DNA from: Pedobacter frigoris
Lineage (GTDB): Bacteria; Bacteroidota; Bacteroidia; Sphingobacteriales; Sphingobacteriaceae
NCBI RefSeq assembly: GCF_005116445.1
Contig: NZ_SWBQ01000002.1
Location: 310,001-374,000, forward strand
DNA: 64,000 nt
Reading direction: 5' to 3'
Shown here: piece after piece, positions 59,335 through 64,000 of the stretch
Position numbering within the stretch: the stretch's first letter is position 1
How the letters are laid out: each line of letters begins with the position of its first letter
Program-made: the position numbers and the translations under genes
Notes under the pieces: model-generated
What the model was told of the DNA's origin: nothing
What the model saw: the letters and a program-made list of their open reading frames with translations, nothing else
The model's database searches: none

Positions 59335-61215
59335 TTACCATCCTGGGTTTTGAGGTCCAAAAGCTGGATTATTATCCAGATAACTTTGTGCAATCGGGAA
59401 TAAATAACGTCTGCTTTCATCAAATACCCTAGCGTTATTTACACCTCCAAATCCCCCTGTTACCAGGACAAAAGATTTTCTATCCTTGCTCACATCCATC
59501 ACACGTATCGATTCAGTTAGTTCAGGGATAGTTTTTCCTGAAGCTAGGCCAGAATTGGCATCACCGCCATACCTACCCCAGCGTAGAAGGCTAAAGTAAT
59601 AGTCATTTTCCATAACCAGGTCTACGCGGCGTTCACGTTTATAGTCTTTCCAGGCTTCAGCGATCGTCGGCGATATAGCAGCAGGTAAATTTCCATGGAC
59701 TACACGCGTTTTGTTCAAATTAATCAATGCATTCGCTAGATCACCCTTCAACAAGTATGCTTCAGCCATATTAAGATAAACCCGGCCCAAACGCATAGGA
59801 ACATAATGGTAATCGGTAGCAACACCAACATAAGGTCTTGGATTTACATTGGTATAAAGTCCCTTTCTCCAGTACATATTACTTAAACTCGCATAATACG
59901 CATATCCGTTTGTTTTCATCCAGCGATTTGCATTTCCCCGGATGGTCATGGTCAGGAGCTCCCCATATATTCTATCTGTAGAATCACTCCAAACCGATGC
60001 TCTCCATCGGGCATCCCTGTTTTCATTGGCTAAATTCCAGATAGTTTCAGTACTTCCTGATTTTATTTTCCCTGTTTTCATCAAGGCTTCTCCGTTCGCT
60101 CTAGGAATCACATCGTGATTGGTTCCTGTGGAAGGAATAGTTACACCCTCATCTACAGCAGCTAGATATTGAGAGGTCTTGTTCCATGGCAGGGCAATCA
60201 AAGGGTTGGCTTTGTCTTTTGTAAGGTAGTCATCCACAAAATTCTGCGATGGAAAGTTAGAGCACCATGCCTCAAATACATTCTGGTTATTTAAAAGCGG
60301 ACTTCCTAAATTTTGAACAACACGTGTATTGTTTAAGTTCGGAACGATTGTCTGCATTGGAGTACCGTCAACGGTTGTGTTGATAGCCAGTCGATAGATT
60401 CCAAAGATAATCTCTGGAGAGGTTTTCTTCGTTTCGTTAAACATGCCTCCGTAATCGGCCTCCATGCTATAACCACCCTCAGTAATTACCTTCTGTGCAT
60501 TGCTGATGACTTTATCCAGAAGAGGGTCGGTCTGACTTATAGCCGCTGCATTAGGATAATTTTTATAAGCAAGTGCCTGCAGGCAAACTTCAGTTAAAAA
60601 TGCAGCTGCTACATATTTATTAGTTCTACCTGAAATTTTGATAGTTGGCAAATCCACAACAGCATCCTCGAGATCCTTAATGATATAAGCATAAGATTCT
60701 GTAGGGTTTGCGGTGGAAGCTAATTTTAACTCATCCTCCGGAGTCAGCACCCGATCTATCCAAACAATCCTGCCAGTACTTCTTGCGATGTTATAGTAAG
60801 ACATTGCTCTTAAAAATTTACCCTCTGCAATCAATGCTTTTTTATCCGCATCCGATATGCCGGCAGAAGCACCCACTTTTTCGATAATTTGGTTGCATCT
60901 TCGTATAGCGGCCCAATTGTTAAACCCATAATCACTTGAACGGGTTACTGCTTCAGTGAAGATTGCGGAAGAATTGTTGTACGTACCATCAAATCCCAGG
61001 ATATTAGTGGTTCTTGGATCGGTCCCCTCACCCCCGGCATATGAGTTCATGATACTGTAAGTACTGTATATGAAGGTTTCAGCATTAGCTTTTGTACTCC
61101 AAACTACATCTTCGCTTATTCTATCAAATGGTTCTGTTTCTAACACTTTTTTACAGGAACTCAGCGCAAATACTGCTGCCAAAATCCCCGAGGTTAGTAT
61201 AGTATATCTTTTCAT
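59335..61215 (-). CDS. SusD/RagB-family outer-membrane lipoprotein
   Basis: A 626-residue surface lipoprotein that caps its SusC partner and binds the glycan. Signal with lipobox at ALSSC followed by KKVLETEPFDRISEDVVW. TPR-like helices carry the family motifs KFLRAMSYYNIAR, LTEVCLQALAY, VYLNMAEAYLLKGDLANALINLNKTR and a late RRVDLVMENDYYF. C-terminal end YLFPIAQSYLDNNPAFGPQNPGW is typical. It lies 21 bp after SusC. Confidence 0.96.
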   Translation of the reverse strand: MKRYTILTSGILAAVFALSSCKKVLETEPFDRISEDVVWSTKANAETFIYSTYSIMNSYAGGEGTDPRTTNILGFDGTYNNSSAIFTEAVTRSSDYGFNNWAAIRRCNQIIEKVGASAGISDADKKALIAEGKFLRAMSYYNIARSTGRIVWIDRVLTPEDELKLASTANPTESYAYIIKDLEDAVVDLPTIKISGRTNKYVAAAFLTEVCLQALAYKNYPNAAAISQTDPLLDKVISNAQKVITEGGYSMEADYGGMFNETKKTSPEIIFGIYRLAINTTVDGTPMQTIVPNLNNTRVVQNLGSPLLNNQNVFEAWCSNFPSQNFVDDYLTKDKANPLIALPWNKTSQYLAAVDEGVTIPSTGTNHDVIPRANGEALMKTGKIKSGSTETIWNLANENRDARWRASVWSDSTDRIYGELLTMTIRGNANRWMKTNGYAYYASLSNMYWRKGLYTNVNPRPYVGVATDYHYVPMRLGRVYLNMAEAYLLKGDLANALINLNKTRVVHGNLPAAISPTIAEAWKDYKRERRVDLVMENDYYFSLLRWGRYGGDANSGLASGKTIPELTESIRVMDVSKDRKSFVLVTGGFGGVNNARVFDESRRYLFPIAQSYLDNNPAFGPQNPGW

Positions 61216-61236
61216 TATCTTAGTGTTATTTGATGA

Positions 61237-64000
61237 TTAAAATCCTGCGCTTATGCCAAAAGAGATCGTTCTTTGTACAGGATACCCATAGTTATTAGTC
61301 TCAGACTCAGGATCTATAAAATACTTCTGGCTTTTTGCTGATGTCAGCAAATTGGTACCTGATGCAAAGACCCTTAACTGCTGAAAAGCGGATTTCTTCA
61401 ACAAGCTATGCTTGAAATCGTAGCCCAATTGCAAGTATTTTAATCTCAGGTATTTTGACTGGATTAACCAAAAGTCGCTGATCTGATAATTTTGACTGCC
61501 GTTGACACTAGGGGTAGATACTTGTCTTGGAAATAATGCATCTGTGTTGTCAGGCCTCCAGTAGTCCGTTTGAAAATCATAAGTTAACAAAGTTTGTCCG
61601 CTTGCACCTTGAACCACATCACCAATATAACGATCCCTGTTTCCTGCTCCCTGAATTACTGTGGTAAAGAAAAATCCTTTATAATCCAAATCCACGGTGA
61701 TGCCATAATTTGATCTAGGCATTGTATTGGTTCCAATTCTTCTGTTATCACTTCCATTAATTTGTCCGTCCCCATTAGTATCTTGATAGCGTAAGTCACC
61801 GGCAGTAACATTATTGGCATTTATAATTCTCGCACCTGAAAGCAACTGGCTATAATCGGTATAGAATCCTGCATTATAATAACCTGTTCTAAGAAAATCA
61901 TTTGCAACTCCCGAGCCACGGGTAAATGGATTTTGTAAAGTAGCCTGGTCTTCAGTATTACGCTCCGTTAAAGTATTAAACCTGGTAAAGTTCAAGCCCA
62001 CTTTATAATTTAATTTTCCTACGCTGTTATTCCAACTAAGGTTAAACTCATATCCTTCTTTACGATTCGCACCCTCAGCAAAATTTATAGGAGGCAATCC
62101 GATACCTAGAGTTTGCGAGAACTTTGGATCGCCTACCACAAATCCCGTAGTACGCGTGTAATAATACTCAGCACTACCATTTAAATGATTATCTAGGGAA
62201 GCAAAGTCGAATCCGAAATTTCGTGATTTGATAGTCTGCCAGGAATAATTCACACTAGGTAATGAACCCGGTTCTGATGTACCCTGTACAGCTTTACCAT
62301 CGATAACCCAACCAACAGAAGAAATACCATATCCGGGTATATATAAAAATCGTCCAACTCCATCTGAATTTCCGGTAACCCCATAAGAACCCCGAAACTT
62401 AAGGTAATCAAAGATGTGTTTGTCTTTAAGCCCTTTCATGAAATTTTCTTCGGAGATAGAATAACCTGCTGAAACAGCATAGAATGTACCCCACTGTTTT
62501 CCAGGCACAAACAAATCACTTCCATCTCTGCGTACAGACAATTCAGCTGAATATTTTGACTTATAAGTATAGTTTAACCTTCCGAGATAGGCAGATCTTG
62601 CACTTTCGCCTTCGCTGCCACCAACACTTTGGTTTAAAGTCGGTCCTGCTAGCAATTGGTCAAACAGTATTTGGTAAGCAGTACGCTGTCCGCTCAGACT
62701 TGAAGAATAAAATTGCTGCTGTTCATACACACCCAAAAAATCAACAGAATGATCACCAAAAGTCTTGTTATAGGTCACATATCCCTGCAACGTAATGCTC
62801 TTACCTTCGCCTGAAGAACTGGTTAAGCTCGGTGGATTTGCATAAATGGGTGTGGTACTACCATTAGCATAACTAGGAGCCAGGGCATTCCAGCTTTTCC
62901 CTATGCTGTTATACATATTGTAAACGCCATTGAACTTGAATTTCAAACCTTCGAGGAAATGGGCAGCATATTCTACACCAAGATTACCATTAAAAACCCG
63001 GCTTAGATTACGGATGTATCCAGATTGTGGATGCAACTCAACAGCAGGATTATCCACTGTATTATTTGAAGGCAGGCCAAACTCATTATAGGCTTGCTGT
63101 CTAGGTTGCTTATTTTGAATGTGACTGTATAGATTACCATAACTAACTCCCGGCTGAGAATTGTTTTCAACAAAACCATCCAGATTGGTCGTCACAGTTA
63201 AGTTTAGATTATCGAAGTTACTCGTTGTATTTAACCGGTAAGTCGTTCTGCGATTAAAATTCTTATCAGTTCTTAATATTGTACCCTGATCGTAATATGA
63301 AACAGAGGCATAGTATTTTGTGACCTTACCACCAGAACTAAGTGATAGGTCGTGTCGCATTTCTGGTGCAAAATCCTTCATGCCCACTTTACGCCAGTCC
63401 GTATTTGGATACTTAATCAGATCTGTGCCTAAACGAAACCCTTCAAGATCCTCAGGTTTAGTTGGCGGCTGAATTCCTTCAGCGACGTATACGTCATTGA
63501 TGGCTTTCAATTGCTCATATGAACTAACTTTTGTAGGGAATAATGTCGGCTGAGAAAATATCTGGTTGTATGAGTAATTGATATTGGTACTTCCTTCGGT
63601 ACCTTTTTTTGTAGTCACCACAATTACTCCATTTGCTGCTGCAACACCATATAATGCAGTTGCCGCTGCATCCTTCAATACTGAATAGTCTTGTATATCG
63701 TTAGGGTTCAAGTTAGAAAAATCATTGGAGGAACGAATGATATTGTCAATCACAAATAAGGGAGTGCCTCCACCACGAATAGAAATAACACTTTTAGTAC
63801 CTGGAGCTCCACTCGTAGTAGTTACAATTATACCTGCCAATCGGCCCGCTACAGCATCATTAATAGACTGAACTGGCAATGGCGCAACGTTTTTCATATC
63901 TAAAGTAGATATTGCACTAGTTGTTTTTCTTTTAGTTGTAGTACCATAAGCCTGCACTACGATTTCATCAAGGTTATTGTTTGATTCCTTAAGTTGAATA
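61237..64000 (-). CDS. SusC/RagA-family TonB-linked receptor, N-terminus outside the window
   Basis: An outer-membrane importer partnered with SusD. The frame runs to the last base of the window and reads IQLKESNNNLDEIVVQAYG at its upstream edge; the GTG at 63957 is internal. The plug domain (LDEIVVQAYGTT, IRGGGTPLFVIDN, DIQDYSVLKDAAATALYG, ANGVIVVTTKKG) and the barrel are complete to the C-terminus. The missing part is the signal peptide and CarboxypepD_reg domain. Confidence 0.95.
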   Translation of the reverse strand, partial: IQLKESNNNLDEIVVQAYGTTTKRKTTSAISTLDMKNVAPLPVQSINDAVAGRLAGIIVTTTSGAPGTKSVISIRGGGTPLFVIDNIIRSSNDFSNLNPNDIQDYSVLKDAAATALYGVAAANGVIVVTTKKGTEGSTNINYSYNQIFSQPTLFPTKVSSYEQLKAINDVYVAEGIQPPTKPEDLEGFRLGTDLIKYPNTDWRKVGMKDFAPEMRHDLSLSSGGKVTKYYASVSYYDQGTILRTDKNFNRRTTYRLNTTSNFDNLNLTVTTNLDGFVENNSQPGVSYGNLYSHIQNKQPRQQAYNEFGLPSNNTVDNPAVELHPQSGYIRNLSRVFNGNLGVEYAAHFLEGLKFKFNGVYNMYNSIGKSWNALAPSYANGSTTPIYANPPSLTSSSGEGKSITLQGYVTYNKTFGDHSVDFLGVYEQQQFYSSSLSGQRTAYQILFDQLLAGPTLNQSVGGSEGESARSAYLGRLNYTYKSKYSAELSVRRDGSDLFVPGKQWGTFYAVSAGYSISEENFMKGLKDKHIFDYLKFRGSYGVTGNSDGVGRFLYIPGYGISSVGWVIDGKAVQGTSEPGSLPSVNYSWQTIKSRNFGFDFASLDNHLNGSAEYYYTRTTGFVVGDPKFSQTLGIGLPPINFAEGANRKEGYEFNLSWNNSVGKLNYKVGLNFTRFNTLTERNTEDQATLQNPFTRGSGVANDFLRTGYYNAGFYTDYSQLLSGARIINANNVTAGDLRYQDTNGDGQINGSDNRRIGTNTMPRSNYGITVDLDYKGFFFTTVIQGAGNRDRYIGDVVQGASGQTLLTYDFQTDYWRPDNTDALFPRQVSTPSVNGSQNYQISDFWLIQSKYLRLKYLQLGYDFKHSLLKKSAFQQLRVFASGTNLLTSAKSQKYFIDPESETNNYGYPVQRTISFGISAGF

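Overview
The window comes from a Bacteroidota chromosome, most likely Sphingobacteriaceae (Pedobacter-like). This rests on a SusC/SusD polysaccharide-utilisation locus, TonB-dependent and CarboxypepD_reg-type outer-membrane proteins, a FecR protein, a Bacteroidota-type DnaX tail, promoters of the TTTG / TAnnTTTG type, and weak Shine-Dalgarno signals. No rRNA, tRNA or CRISPR array was found.

Positions 1-35,700 are a mostly ordinary housekeeping backbone. It holds the dnaX 3' end, monomeric isocitrate dehydrogenase, two outer-membrane receptor-like proteins with a ThuA protein, an HPP membrane protein, an orphan FecR, an RluA-type pseudouridine synthase with panB, carA, an ABC-2 exporter, aquaporin, and enolase followed by a small membrane protein and an FtsB/DivIC-like protein. 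Next come a TRIC-type channel, a VWA-like membrane protein, an L,D-transpeptidase, an agmatine-to-putrescine gene pair with fabG, class Ia ribonucleotide reductase, RlpA, MsrB and SucD. This part ends with a YceI lipoprotein gene that appears frameshifted at a run of seven T, divergent from a membrane-anchored winged-helix regulator, and then a DUF3472-type protein.

Positions about 35,900-49,100 are visibly more AT-rich and look like accessory DNA. First is a six-gene glycosylation cluster: two GT2 enzymes, GtrA, a polytopic GT-C-like protein, DUF2304 and a metallo-beta-lactamase-fold protein. Next is a complete IS3-family element (41,563-42,779) with a 4-bp target duplication. To its right lies a decayed second copy of part of a secreted-peptide locus. 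After two convergently placed secreted paralogues comes the intact locus (45,519-49,065): an eight-cysteine secreted peptide, a beta-propeller lipoprotein, a TMTC/PMT-like GT-C membrane protein and a membrane-anchored CxxC protein. This four-gene unit, with its broken second copy, is the best candidate here for an undescribed system.

Positions 49,376-64,000 are a polysaccharide-utilisation locus on the minus strand. In order of transcription it encodes SusC (cut by the window end), SusD, a surface-type lipoprotein, a terminator hairpin, a DUF6067-type glycoside hydrolase, an unrecognised secreted protein, a GH110 alpha-1,3-galactosidase-like protein, a GH95 alpha-fucosidase and a DUF1080 lipoprotein. 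The enzyme set points to a glycan with terminal alpha-galactose and alpha-fucose (or alpha-L-galactose).
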